Below the pieces are notes generated by a model. It was not told the DNA's origin. It saw nothing but the letters and a program-made list of their open reading frames with translations, and did no database searches. A stretch of 64,000 nucleotides of DNA from positions 321,400 to 385,399 of the forward strand of contig NZ_JAKFUM010000006.1 of assembly GCF_021732705.1 (NCBI RefSeq), in the 5' to 3' direction. A program made the translations under genes and the position numbers. Numbering within the stretch: position 1 is the stretch's first letter; every line of letters begins with the position of its first letter. The DNA is from Nevskia sp. Lineage in GTDB: Bacteria; Pseudomonadota; Gammaproteobacteria; Nevskiales; Nevskiaceae. This document shows positions 9,001 to 16,900 of this stretch, piece after piece.

Positions 9001-9895
9001 AACCGAGCAGGAAATAGCCGCCATTGCTGCAGTTGGTGGTGGTGCGGCGGCTGCCGGGAATCGACGCCAGATCGGCGAACGAGCAGGCATAGCTGCCGCC
9101 GGAGATGCTGACCGGTGTGCCGGCGGCGTTGCTGCGGTTGTTGTGCGCGACGACGATCGCCACGCGCGAGTTCACCAGCGGCGTCAACAGGCCGCCGATG
9201 ACGCTGATCAGGTTGTTGACGCTGAGCGGGTCGGCCAGGATTTTCTGCGGCGCGGCGAGGGCGTTGTCGAGCAGGCCGACGATGGCGGCGGGCAACGCGC
9301 CGACGACCGTCGACAGCAGCGGGTTGATGAGGCCGCTGATCAACTGCGTGATGAAGCCGGGCAGCAGGCCATTGACGACGGTGCCCAGCAGCGGAATGCC
9401 GGTCAGGAAGCTCAGGGTGCCGCAGGTCAACTGGGTGACGCCGCCGAGCAGCGGCGACAGCAGCGGGCCGACTGCGGGAAGCGCGACGACAGGCGACTGC
9501 AGGCCAAGCAGGTTGTAGAGATTGCACAGCGCCGGCGCGCCGAGATTGGCGCCGACCAGCAGCGAGGTCAGGAACTGCGCCGGCGTCGAGCCGCCGGGCG
9601 TGATCGGTGTCAGGTAGGTCAGCAGCGAGGTCGTCGCGCGCAGATTGATGCAGGCGGTCTGGCCCAGCGGGTTGTTGCCATCGGACGACGGTGCCGGGTT
9701 CAGCAGCACGTTGTTGCAGATGCCGAGCAGGTTCAGATCGAGCACCAGCACGGTCATCGGCGGCCGCAGGGTGTTGGCGGCCGGATTCGAGTAGATGTCG
9801 ATGTCGTCGCCAGCGGCAGGCAGCCCGGCGCACAACATCGCCACGGTCAGCAGGATCGACGACAGCCAGGACTTGGCGCGCGCGCGGTGGTTCAT
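6020..9895 (-). CDS. pilY1: PilY1-type pilus tip adhesin (shorter, divergent copy)
   Basis: PilY1/PilC proteins sit at the tip of type IV pili, help assembly and mediate adhesion and surface sensing. The 1291 residues begin with a signal peptide (cleavage near residue 29). The C-terminal half carries the beta-propeller of the PilC family, including FGSTDGLLHAVRSG, a FIVDAVTGELIWK strand and the calcium-binding loop DTDGDGLTDRLYVGD. The N-terminal half is unusual. A von Willebrand A-like first strand (MTVLVLDLNLL) lacks the DxSxS metal site, and about 150 Leu/Gly/Pro-rich residues (90-240) precede the next VWA-like strand, RVAIVV. It overlaps pilX upstream and pilE downstream by four bases each. 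Confidence 0.88.
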   Translation of the reverse strand: MNHRARAKSWLSSILLTVAMLCAGLPAAGDDIDIYSNPAANTLRPPMTVLVLDLNLLGICNNVLLNPAPSSDGNNPLGQTACINLRATTSLLTYLTPITPGGSTPAQFLTSLLVGANLGAPALCNLYNLLGLQSPVVALPAVGPLLSPLLGGVTQLTCGTLSFLTGIPLLGTVVNGLLPGFITQLISGLINPLLSTVVGALPAAIVGLLDNALAAPQKILADPLSVNNLISVIGGLLTPLVNSRVAIVVAHNNRSNAAGTPVSISGGSYACSFADLASIPGSRRTTTNCSNGGYFLLGFTELVGTTTIASVLQLVTNQLNGLLNPQNLVNVLGTTLASVTSANLSSLTPPYQGKELYTEIAHYLSGDAVYNAPLRTWDSVLGLLSRDTSIESGGRYIQPQAACDIVNVVNIQLTNSSGEGDSDVETARYFPGAVQGGGITFPNLVREAATTGFTDTSGRLIKLNSYFVLQENLSSLNALANAGANVLTYASSVGLLNLGQTIADFVKPSLVVDASLVTASVANSPLSTTGLLEPSYFAQFQPKANQRPTWSGNVKQLLLNRGSAGGALAYRDAAGATAIATDGRIATSALTVWTRSNQLGSAGVDGRNTELGGAGQNIPGYRFGGGGNPGRNNSDAARKIYYDAINASNVPSLAGLDADTQSVRDALRTDLGITGTTTADDTQRRALLLHARGFNVGTTAQPLGTGSGLSGVTGRPWLLGAVLHSRPVAVNYGARTGFTTADPDIRVLFGSTDGLLHAVRSGARATPSGAETWAFMPRATMSNLKTLRDDTYSARFPYGVDGAPSVLVIDRGTSSSLPEGGPADGVINASNTNDHAYAFFGLRRGGNQYYGLDITNPDTPSLMWRIGSDGLYSATAATPGLVSGSAAQFAELALSFGTPMVGRMRFTTTGTTVVTRPVLLFGGGYNGGVSGTGARLGKDLNSSRNATAAAQVGVDDTRGNALFIVDAVTGELIWKANRSATSSVTAYDSTARSFGHPMLRDSIASDVTALDTDGDGLTDRLYVGDTGGRVWRADFPSNDRAAWTITPIAVLGRSHPNGSTPADATNADDRRFFHAPDYVPQRDSSGPYDAIVIGSGDREDPFNIATTNWLYTIRDRDTVSGKSLTDTGSNGVIVSETDARLIRPASLTDVTATCTAINSVCTTAAAGWRLQLPNAGEKAISAPVTIGNTVTLSSFVPPPVGGTSCAPSEGSSRLYGVNLRDGRPYVQQFIDDGDGAARSTRAAAPGLAGEATALTPQLIGINAQTLNTTVPLIYRTFWRERREDEEKAVAQ

Positions 9896-10440
9896 TGGTA
9901 GTTCACTCCCTGCGATTTCGCGTGCAGCTTCAGTTGTCCCTGCACGACTTCGGCAGCGCCAAAGCCTTCGGCCGAATGGTCGTAGCCACCGATCACGGTG
10001 AACCGCGCGAAGTCGTACGAGCGGCCACTGTTGCCGGCGCCGCGCAGGGTGGCGGTGGTCAGGAACTCAGGGCTTTCGCGGACGACGCGGGCATAGGTGT
10101 ACGAGCGCAGCGAGACCTCGGTCGGCGCCGCGATGGTCGAGGTCGCGCAGGCGAACGGCACGCTGTCGGGCTGGGCATCGCTGCTGCCGGGCAGGTAGCA
10201 GCCGATGTAGCCCGGGCCGCTGGCGATCGACAGATTGCTGTCGGTCTGCGTCACGCCATCGGCAATTGCCTGTGCCGACTGCAGCGCGTTGACGCGGCTT
10301 TCGGCGTTCTGCGACAGCCGCAGTTCCAGCCGGCTGCCGCGCATCGCGGCCAGGCCGAGCAAGGTCAGCACGATCAGGATCAGCAGCGCCGTGGCCAGCG
10401 CGGCCCCCTGCTGCCGACGCGGCGAACCGTGAGCTTTCAT
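9892..10440 (-). CDS. pilX: PilX-family minor pilin (downstream set)
   Basis: PilX is a minor pilin that joins PilV, PilW, FimT/FimU and PilY1 in the priming complex of type IV pili. The 182-residue product starts with a basic leader ending RRQQG, then AALATALLILIVLTLLG. It lacks Glu at +5, as PilX/GspK-type tip pilins do. A RGSRLELRLSQNAESR helix follows, conserved in the family, then a variable globular part with two cysteines. It overlaps pilW and pilY1 by four bases each. Confidence 0.85.
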   Translation of the reverse strand: MKAHGSPRRQQGAALATALLILIVLTLLGLAAMRGSRLELRLSQNAESRVNALQSAQAIADGVTQTDSNLSIASGPGYIGCYLPGSSDAQPDSVPFACATSTIAAPTEVSLRSYTYARVVRESPEFLTTATLRGAGNSGRSYDFARFTVIGGYDHSAEGFGAAEVVQGQLKLHAKSQGVNYQ

Positions 10441-11495
10441 CGCGTGCTCGCGGTCGGGGCCGGCACGCAGGGGCCGTTGTCGCCGACGGGATTCCGCAAC
10501 TGTACGGTCGTGGTGTAGACGCGGCGGTGGAAGGCATCGGCGTTCGGCGCGGTCGTTGCGTAGTCACCGATGGTGAAGGTCTTGCCATCGCGATAGCCGG
10601 CATCGGCATCGGTGGTGCGGACCAGGATCGCGATGCGTGCGGTGATCGCCGACAGCGCCAGGGCGGCGGCGTCGGGGCTCGAGGTGTAGGTATCGACGAC
10701 GCAGTCGTTGTCGACGTCCAGCCCCCATTCGATCTGCAGGTTCTCGACGCCATCGGCAAGGCATTCGACGGCCATCGAAGCGCTTGCAGCGTGCTGCATT
10801 TCCATTCGGCACAGCGCGGGGATGCCGTCGTTCGCGGTCTGCGAATAGCTGCGGATGAAATAGACGCGCGGCACGTATTTCCAGAAGCCGACGGGTGCCG
10901 CCAGCGGCGCATCGGTGCTCGCGGCCATGGAGTAACTGGTGCCGCTGCCCATGTGGATCAGCGAGCCGGCCGTGCCGTTGGTCTTCAGATAGAACTGGTT
11001 GGCGCGCAGGGTCAGCGTCGAGCCGCTCGCGATCTCGGCCGTTGGCTGGCCGGCCACACGGCGCAGCGCGACGACATCGGTGTTCGCAGCGACCGGCGTA
11101 TCGGTCTGGCCGAGGCATGGAAACGCCGAGCTCACGGCCAGCGTCGACGCATGATTGCGGAACTCGACGCGCTTCTGCACCTGGAACGCCCACGGCAGAT
11201 TCGGCGTCACCGCGGTGTCGGCGGCGCCGCAGTCGTTGCTGACCGTCGAGGTGTTCGGAACGATGTTCGACGCGCCGTACATGCCGCCGAAGAAGCCGGC
11301 CATGCTGATGTCGCGCGCCAGCGTGTCGAGCGCGAAGCGGGCGCTGTCCTGCATCTGCGAGATCGCGTCGGTCTGACGGAAGCTGCGGTTGTTGGCCGAG
11401 AACAGCGTGAGCAGCGCGGTCAGCACGATCAGCCCGAGCGTGATCGCGATCATCAGCTCGACCAGCGACAAGCCCCGCTGCCGGCGGCGCATCAT
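10437..11495 (-). CDS. pilW: PilW-family minor pilin (downstream set)
   Basis: PilW is the large minor pilin of the tip/priming complex. The 352 residues open with the prepilin leader MMRRRQRG and then LSLVELMIAITLGLIVLTAL, with Glu at +5. The RFALDTLARDISMAGFFG segment that follows is a PilW hallmark. The globular part contains several cysteines. A second PilW lies at 20093-21145. The gene is coupled to its neighbours by ATGA overlaps at both ends. Confidence 0.9.
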   Translation of the reverse strand: MMRRRQRGLSLVELMIAITLGLIVLTALLTLFSANNRSFRQTDAISQMQDSARFALDTLARDISMAGFFGGMYGASNIVPNTSTVSNDCGAADTAVTPNLPWAFQVQKRVEFRNHASTLAVSSAFPCLGQTDTPVAANTDVVALRRVAGQPTAEIASGSTLTLRANQFYLKTNGTAGSLIHMGSGTSYSMAASTDAPLAAPVGFWKYVPRVYFIRSYSQTANDGIPALCRMEMQHAASASMAVECLADGVENLQIEWGLDVDNDCVVDTYTSSPDAAALALSAITARIAILVRTTDADAGYRDGKTFTIGDYATTAPNADAFHRRVYTTTVQLRNPVGDNGPCVPAPTASTR

Positions 11496-12154
11496 GGCGT
11501 GACTCCGGCACAGCGGCCGCTGTGATCGTCGATCACCGTGCGCACGACGATCACCCGGCGCAGGCGGGTGTCGGTGCCGGGGTTCGCGATGTCGTCATAG
11601 GCGGCATTGCCGCTGCCGCAGCGATTGTTCGCCGGATTGGCCGTGTCGCTGCTGTCGGCCGGCGGCAGCGGCGTGATGCCGCGCCAGGCGATGGCGATGG
11701 TGTACGCGCCGCACGGCGCGGTGGCGTTGGTGATGCAGGCGGTCGGCTCGCTCAGTCCGCCGGCGGATTCGCCGTTGAGGCTTTCAGCCGCACCGAACAG
11801 CGCGCGCGTCCACTGGTACTTGTCGAACGCGACGACCTGAGCCGGCGTGCAGGCCGGGCTGCTCGCGGTCGACGAGGTCGAGCAGCTTTGCGTCGGCGCG
11901 CCGGGCGCATTGCTGCTGCTCCAGCCGGCGCTGGCATCGGTGACGTAGCCGGCACCTTGCGCGGCATTGGCGCGGATGCGCTCGATCAGGTCCTGCGCAA
12001 GCGCCGCGGCCTGCGTGCGCTGGATGGCATCGAAGTTCGATTTCTTCGCGAACGCCTGCAGGCCGGCCACGCTGAGCAAGCCGACGGCCACGACAAACAC
12101 GGTGATCATGACTTCGATCAGCGTGAAGCCCGACGGGCGATGGGGAAGGCTCAT
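11492..12154 (-). CDS. pilV: PilV-family minor pilin (downstream set)
   Basis: PilV is a minor pilin with a GspI-like fold in the priming complex. ATG 12154 is chosen because it overlaps the fimT stop (ATGA) and gives a short leader, MSLPHRPSG, before FTLIEVMITVFVVAVGLLS. The frame stays open far upstream inside fimT, but that part is out-of-frame shadow sequence. The product is 220 residues. The AGLQAFAKKSN and AQDLIERIRAN helices match the family. The C-terminal part has paired cysteines. Confidence 0.9.
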   Translation of the reverse strand: MSLPHRPSGFTLIEVMITVFVVAVGLLSVAGLQAFAKKSNFDAIQRTQAAALAQDLIERIRANAAQGAGYVTDASAGWSSSNAPGAPTQSCSTSSTASSPACTPAQVVAFDKYQWTRALFGAAESLNGESAGGLSEPTACITNATAPCGAYTIAIAWRGITPLPPADSSDTANPANNRCGSGNAAYDDIANPGTDTRLRRVIVVRTVIDDHSGRCAGVTP

Positions 12155-12708
12155 GCCGTGCATCCTGCATCTTTCGACAGGCGGATGTGGCCATTCAGAT
12201 CGACCTGAACGCGCCGGCCTTCGTAGCCGCTGTCGCCCGACTTGCACAGCCGCAGCACCACGCGGCTGCTGGCGCTCAGCCGGCCGGACGGCTCGAACTG
12301 CACGGCGCTGGTGGTGACCGGATCGGCAACGTAGACGAAGGCGCTGTTGACGCGCTCGCCGGTGGCGATGATGTCGGCCGCTGCCGCCGGCTTGGTGCCG
12401 CTGGCGTTCGGTGCGCTGTCGCGATAGACGACCCAGCCGTCCGCCCAGTTGCCGGTGCTGCTGGCGCTGCAGCGGGCGTAGCCGGTGCTGCTGGCGTAGT
12501 CGCGCCGGCACAGCGTCACCGGGGCGTTGCGGGTGATGGCCTCGGCCCGCGCCAGCACCATCGCGCTGTAGAGCGAGGTCGCGGCATCGCCGCGCGCGCC
12601 GGCCAGCAGGAAACTGCGCAGGCCGGGTCCGGCGATGGCCATCAGCACCGCGGAAATCGCGATGACGACCATCAGTTCCAGCAGCGTGAATCCCCGATGT
12701 TGCTTCAT
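12151..12708 (-). CDS. fimT: FimT/GspH-type minor pilin (first gene of the downstream set)
   Basis: GspH/FimT/FimU pilins are minor subunits of type IV pili. ATG 12708 gives MKQHRG, then FTLLELMVVIAISAVLMAIAG, the standard prepilin site; sequence upstream in this frame does not look coding. The 185-residue product continues with ARAEAITRNAPVTLCRR, a GspH hallmark (surface helix then first strand with Cys), and ends in the ...LNGHIRL strand. It heads the second gene set after a 216-base gap, the only large gap within the pilin cluster. Confidence 0.9.
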   Translation of the reverse strand: MKQHRGFTLLELMVVIAISAVLMAIAGPGLRSFLLAGARGDAATSLYSAMVLARAEAITRNAPVTLCRRDYASSTGYARCSASSTGNWADGWVVYRDSAPNASGTKPAAAADIIATGERVNSAFVYVADPVTTSAVQFEPSGRLSASSRVVLRLCKSGDSGYEGRRVQVDLNGHIRLSKDAGCTA

Positions 12709-12924
12709 GGCCTGCGCAAGGTCGACAAGTGGCAGAAAGTTACCGCAGATGCCGGCGCTGTCGTATTTTTGACGGGGTCGATTCTGACCGACGGGCGGCT
12801 GATCCGGACAAAGGGACATGCCGCGACAACGACCTGCCGGCGGCCAGCGCCGAGCCGTGACAACTCGCGGGAGGTGCAACCGGTTGCGCCGTCGATCGGG
12901 CTGTCGACCGTACCCGTGGCGAGG
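12709..12924 (-). promoter_or_regulatory. Gap between the two pilin gene sets, probable internal promoter region
   Basis: This 216-base stretch is the only sizeable non-coding interval in the pilin cluster. It holds a perfect 12-base palindrome, GCAACCGGTTGC (12876-12887), about 40 bases after the preceding pilin stop, which could be part of a terminator or an operator. No convincing -35/-10 pair was found. The position implies that the second set can be transcribed on its own. Confidence 0.4.
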
Positions 12925-13464
12925 TCAGCGTGACCAGCACGCGCTGCCGGCACCCGGCAGACGCTGTCCGGCCGAGTTCACGCTGAGCGTCAGGCAGTCG
13001 CTGTCCTGCGTCTGGCTGCCGATCGCCGTCGCCGTCAGCGTGAAGCTGCGGCTGGTGGCTGCGACAGCGGTCGTCGACAGATCGATCTGGTAGACGCTCT
13101 GGCCGGTCGCCACCGCCTGGGTCAGGCCGCTGCTGGTGATGAAGAAACGGGTCAGCCCGACATTCATCGCCGCGTTCGACCCGCGCAGGTAGAAGTTGAA
13201 ATCGCTGGCGTACGCGCCTGACTTCAATGCCTCCACTTCCTGCTTGGCCGCGATGTCGACGAGCATCGCGCGGACCGCGGCGCGGTTGCTGCGCAGCACG
13301 TAGCTGCGATAGCTCGGCAGCGCGATCGAGGCGAGGATCGCGACGATGACGACGGTGATCATCAGCTCAAGCAGTGTGAATCCTGCGCCGCGATGACGCA
13401 TGGGCGGCGAGGCGTGCGGACGTCGGCCGGCCGACGCGCCGGCAATCGGGATCGGCATCGTCAT
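12925..13464 (-). CDS. pilE: PilE-like type IV minor pilin (end of the upstream set)
   Basis: The prepilin site MRHRGAG then FTLLELMITVVIVAILASI is canonical. ATG 13464 overlaps the preceding pilin stop (ATGA) and gives 179 residues with a long 28-residue leader; an internal ATG at 13401 gives a seven-residue leader and is an equal alternative. The globular domain contains DSDCLTLSV and ends in ACWSR, the same disulphide-bonded tail pattern as the pilin at 5469-6023, so those two are the corresponding members of the two sets. Confidence 0.87.
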   Translation of the reverse strand: MTMPIPIAGASAGRRPHASPPMRHRGAGFTLLELMITVVIVAILASIALPSYRSYVLRSNRAAVRAMLVDIAAKQEVEALKSGAYASDFNFYLRGSNAAMNVGLTRFFITSSGLTQAVATGQSVYQIDLSTTAVAATSRSFTLTATAIGSQTQDSDCLTLSVNSAGQRLPGAGSACWSR

Positions 13465-13985
13465 TGTCCTGGCGGAAAGTTCCAGCCGGCGATGGCAACC
13501 CCGCCGCTCGGGGGCCTGTGCAGCTGTTCCATCCGATCGTTCGGATTGGCCAGCCCCGGCGTGACTCGCAGCACCAGCGCGCCGTCGCGCGCCTGCCGCC
13601 CCCGCGCGGTCGCGATCAGCGTGTAGCGGGCGTAGGTCTGTTCGATTTCGATCGTGAGCGCGTACAGACCGTCCTGATCGCAGATCGGCGGAGCGCCTGC
13701 ATAGCCGATGTCGCCCAGCGGGTTCAGCTCGCGATCCGGATAACGCCCGCGCTGCGCGAAGTAGTTCTCGAAGCGTCGCTGCGCCTCGATCAGGCAGTCC
13801 TTGCCGATCGCACGCGCGGTGCGCAGCCGGTAGCTCTCGTAGCTGGGCAGGGCGATCACGGCGAGGATGCCGACAATCGCGACGGCGACCATCAGTTCCA
13901 GCAAGGTGACGCCGGCGATGCGCGGCCGAGGCCGCGAGAGGCGGCGCCACGGCGGCATCGGCTGGCTGCGATGGCGATGGCTCAC
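13461..13985 (-). CDS. PilE-like type IV pilin with Val at the processing site (extra member)
   Basis: A GTG at 13985 overlaps the upstream pilY1 stop (GTGA) and gives 174 residues; ATG 13958 is an alternative. The leader ends RPRIAG and the mature part starts VTLLELMVAVAIVGILAVI, with Glu at +5 but Val instead of the usual Phe or Leu at +1. A PilE-like block follows (ALPSYESYRLRTARAIGKD). The tail ends GWNFPPGQ, not the CWSR pattern of the two other PilE-like proteins. It has no counterpart in the downstream set, so it is the extra gene of the upstream one. Confidence 0.83.
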   Translation of the reverse strand: MSHRHRSQPMPPWRRLSRPRPRIAGVTLLELMVAVAIVGILAVIALPSYESYRLRTARAIGKDCLIEAQRRFENYFAQRGRYPDRELNPLGDIGYAGAPPICDQDGLYALTIEIEQTYARYTLIATARGRQARDGALVLRVTPGLANPNDRMEQLHRPPSGGVAIAGWNFPPGQ

Positions 13986-16900
13986 GGCCCGGAAGGTCCG
14001 CTGTTCGGATGGGTTTCGCGCCAGTCGATTTCGCCGGAACGAATGCCGCCGGTGACGTTGGCGCACTGCTGCACGATGGCGCCGGTCGAGGTCTGGACGT
14101 TGATCGTCAGGCCGCCGGGGCAGGTCAGGCTGCCCGAGACGCTGCCGGCACCGCCGCCGTCGCCGCCCGTGGAACCGCCGGTCCCGCCACCGGTGTTGCC
14201 GCCATTGCCACCATTGCCGCCGATGGCCGAGATCACGCTGTCGATGTGCAGCGTCGGTGCCGTGCCCAGGCCGCTGCCGAGGTCGACCGAATTGTTGACG
14301 ACGAAGCTGGAGCTGGCCCCGAACACCGGCGTTGCCGCGCGCGGCGTGCCGGTGCGGAAGTTGAAGCCGATCAGGCGACTGCTGCCTTCGCCGGCGCAGA
14401 GCGTGGTCGATGGCGTGTAGCTGGTGTCGAACAGCACGCCGTCGAGCAGGGCCGTGCGATTGACGCTGCGCTCGGCCGACGATCCTGAAATCGCGTCGAG
14501 ATCGAATCGCCAGCCGCCACGGGTCGCCGCGAGTTCGGTCAGTTCGGTTTCGGTGGTTGCGCCGGCGACGCCGGTGATCGTGCCATTGGTCATCACCACG
14601 GCGTTGGTGGTGTCGACCAGATCGCCGAGGGTCACCGCGCTGCCGCCGGGTGGGCGGTCGATCACGCCGAACAGCAACTGCTGGCTGGTGCTGGCCTTGT
14701 CAGCCGAAACGAGGAAGCGGCCGGTGCCGGTCAGCACCCAGCGCCGGCCTTGCTCGTCCGTCGTCAGCGACGGTGCGGCCAGGATCGGCCGGGCCGTGTC
14801 GAGCAGCACCCCGGTGGACCAGTTCGACGACGCGGGCGTCTCGGCGTTCTGGCCATTGGTCGGATTGAAATCGAGCTTGAACAGCCGCCCGGTCGGTGCC
14901 GCCGTGGTGCCGCCGCTGGTGCCGAAATAGATGCTGTTGGTCCGGAAGTTCAGATCCCAGTCGACGCTGACCGGATCGCCCAGGAAGCTGGCCGCGCCGC
15001 TGGTCCCGAGATCACGCGGGCCGAAGCCTTCGGCGAAGGCGCGGGTGCCGAGGTCGAACGCGAAAACCCGGGCGCTCTGTGTCGGCGAGATGGCGCCACC
15101 GTTCAGGGTCGACAGCTGCGGTCCGTTGCCGAACACGAGATACCACTTCTCGCCGGCCGGAGCGCTGGCGTTGCCGGTGGCGCTGAACACCGCGACCGTC
15201 GGGTTGACGGTGGTAAAGCCGAGCGAAGGATGGTTGATCTCCGCCAGCAGGCGCGGGGGCGCTTCCGGGTTCGTGATGTCCATGACCACGTAAGCGGAGC
15301 GGGTCACCAGCTCCGTGGCATTCGCGGCCAGCCCGGTGTAGTTCGAGAAGCCGGCGGCGTTCGAGGACCTGACGCCCTGCAGATTGACCGCGCCGCCGCC
15401 CATGCGCATGCCGACCACCATCACGGTGCCCCAGCCGCCGGGATGCGCGGCGTCGGGCGAGAAGATCCGGGCGTCGAACACGCGCGGCGCGCCATCGACG
15501 TACCAGATGTGGCCGTAGTTCGGATCGCTGAGCCAGTTCAGGTGCGGCAGCAGGTTGAACGGCGCATAGGCCCAGAGTTCGGACCCGAGCGGATGGGCGA
15601 CATCGTTGCCATTGCGCTGGGTGCCGAAGCCACCGGTTGCCGGGTTGTAGAAGCCGCCGTTGAACGCGTGCAGCAGGCCATCGTTGGCACCCACGTAGAT
15701 CACGTTCCGGCGGTTGCGGTACTGGCGGGCGAACGCGCCGTAAGTCTGGTCGCCGTAGATGGTGTCGAAGGCTTCGGCGGGCGGGCCGACCGCGATCGGC
15801 GACGAATTGACGATATCGCCAAGCCGCATCACTTCGGTGCTGCTGTTGCCGTCGTAATCGAGCGTGCGATTGCGCGTGTTCGGCACGCGGCTGTCGCCCC
15901 GGACATAGCGGATGACATTCGCTGCGCCCGCCGCCGAGCTGACGTTGAGCATCCCGTACTCGCCGGTGATGGCCAGGGCTGCCGGCGTGAAGTCCAGCAC
16001 TTCCCCGGTATCCGGAAGACCGTCTAGGTTGTGGTCGGCGAAGGTGAAGATGTAGCGGCCGGTGGCAGCCGATGCCGTGTAGCTGCGCTGCGTGGCGGCC
16101 TGATCGTCGGTCAGTGCGCTGAGCCGATCACGGGCGTTCCAGACCGTGCGCAGCTGCGACAGGCTGTTGAAGGTCTGGAAGCTGCTGGCCCGGGTCGCAC
16201 CCGAGTAGCGGCGGAAACGGGTCGAGCGGGTGCCCGCGTCGTAGAAGATCTCGACGATCGGATCGGTCGCGTAATCGTTCTCGTCCAGGATGCCGTTCGG
16301 CGTGGTGCCGCCGTCCTCGCGGAAGTTGCCGGCACGATCGACGAACAACGCCTGCAAGGTGCCGATCCACGCGACCTGATTGTTTCGGGCATCGGTCCTC
16401 AGCGGTTCGTACAAGGCTTGGTAGACCGCGCCCTGACCCTGCCGCGCGTTGGCGACCACGGACGCCGCCGTGCCCGACGCCGTCCGCGCCAGGATCGACC
16501 GGAACGCGGAGTCCAGCGAGGCCTCCAGCGCGTTCGGGTTGGTCACGAAGAAGAAGGTGTCCGGCACGCCGTCGGCGCCGGCGCTGCCATCGGCGCGGCG
16601 CGAATCCCATTCCTCGGGACGATCCGGCGTGCCGTCGTTGTTGGAATCCTGGAACGCGCCGTACTTCGCGGCGTAGTACAGCGGGTTCTCCAGCGTGCCG
16701 GTGCTGGTGCTGCCGAGCGCGTAGGTGACGGTGGTCGGCGGATCGCCCAGGTTGCAGCCGTTGCAGCCGCCGCTGCCGTTGATGTACCCGCCGGGCGGGC
16801 CGCCGTTGACGCGCACCGTGGGCGAGGTCGGGTCGGTGAACTGGAAATTGAAGATGCCGGAGTGGAAGTGCGGGCCATCCTGCGTCGTGCCGCTGACGAT

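Noticed and set aside
8810..9901. 363-codon frame opposite the shorter pilY1
   Set aside because: It is antisense to the signal peptide and N-terminal domain of a well-supported gene, and its composition is that of a shadow frame.
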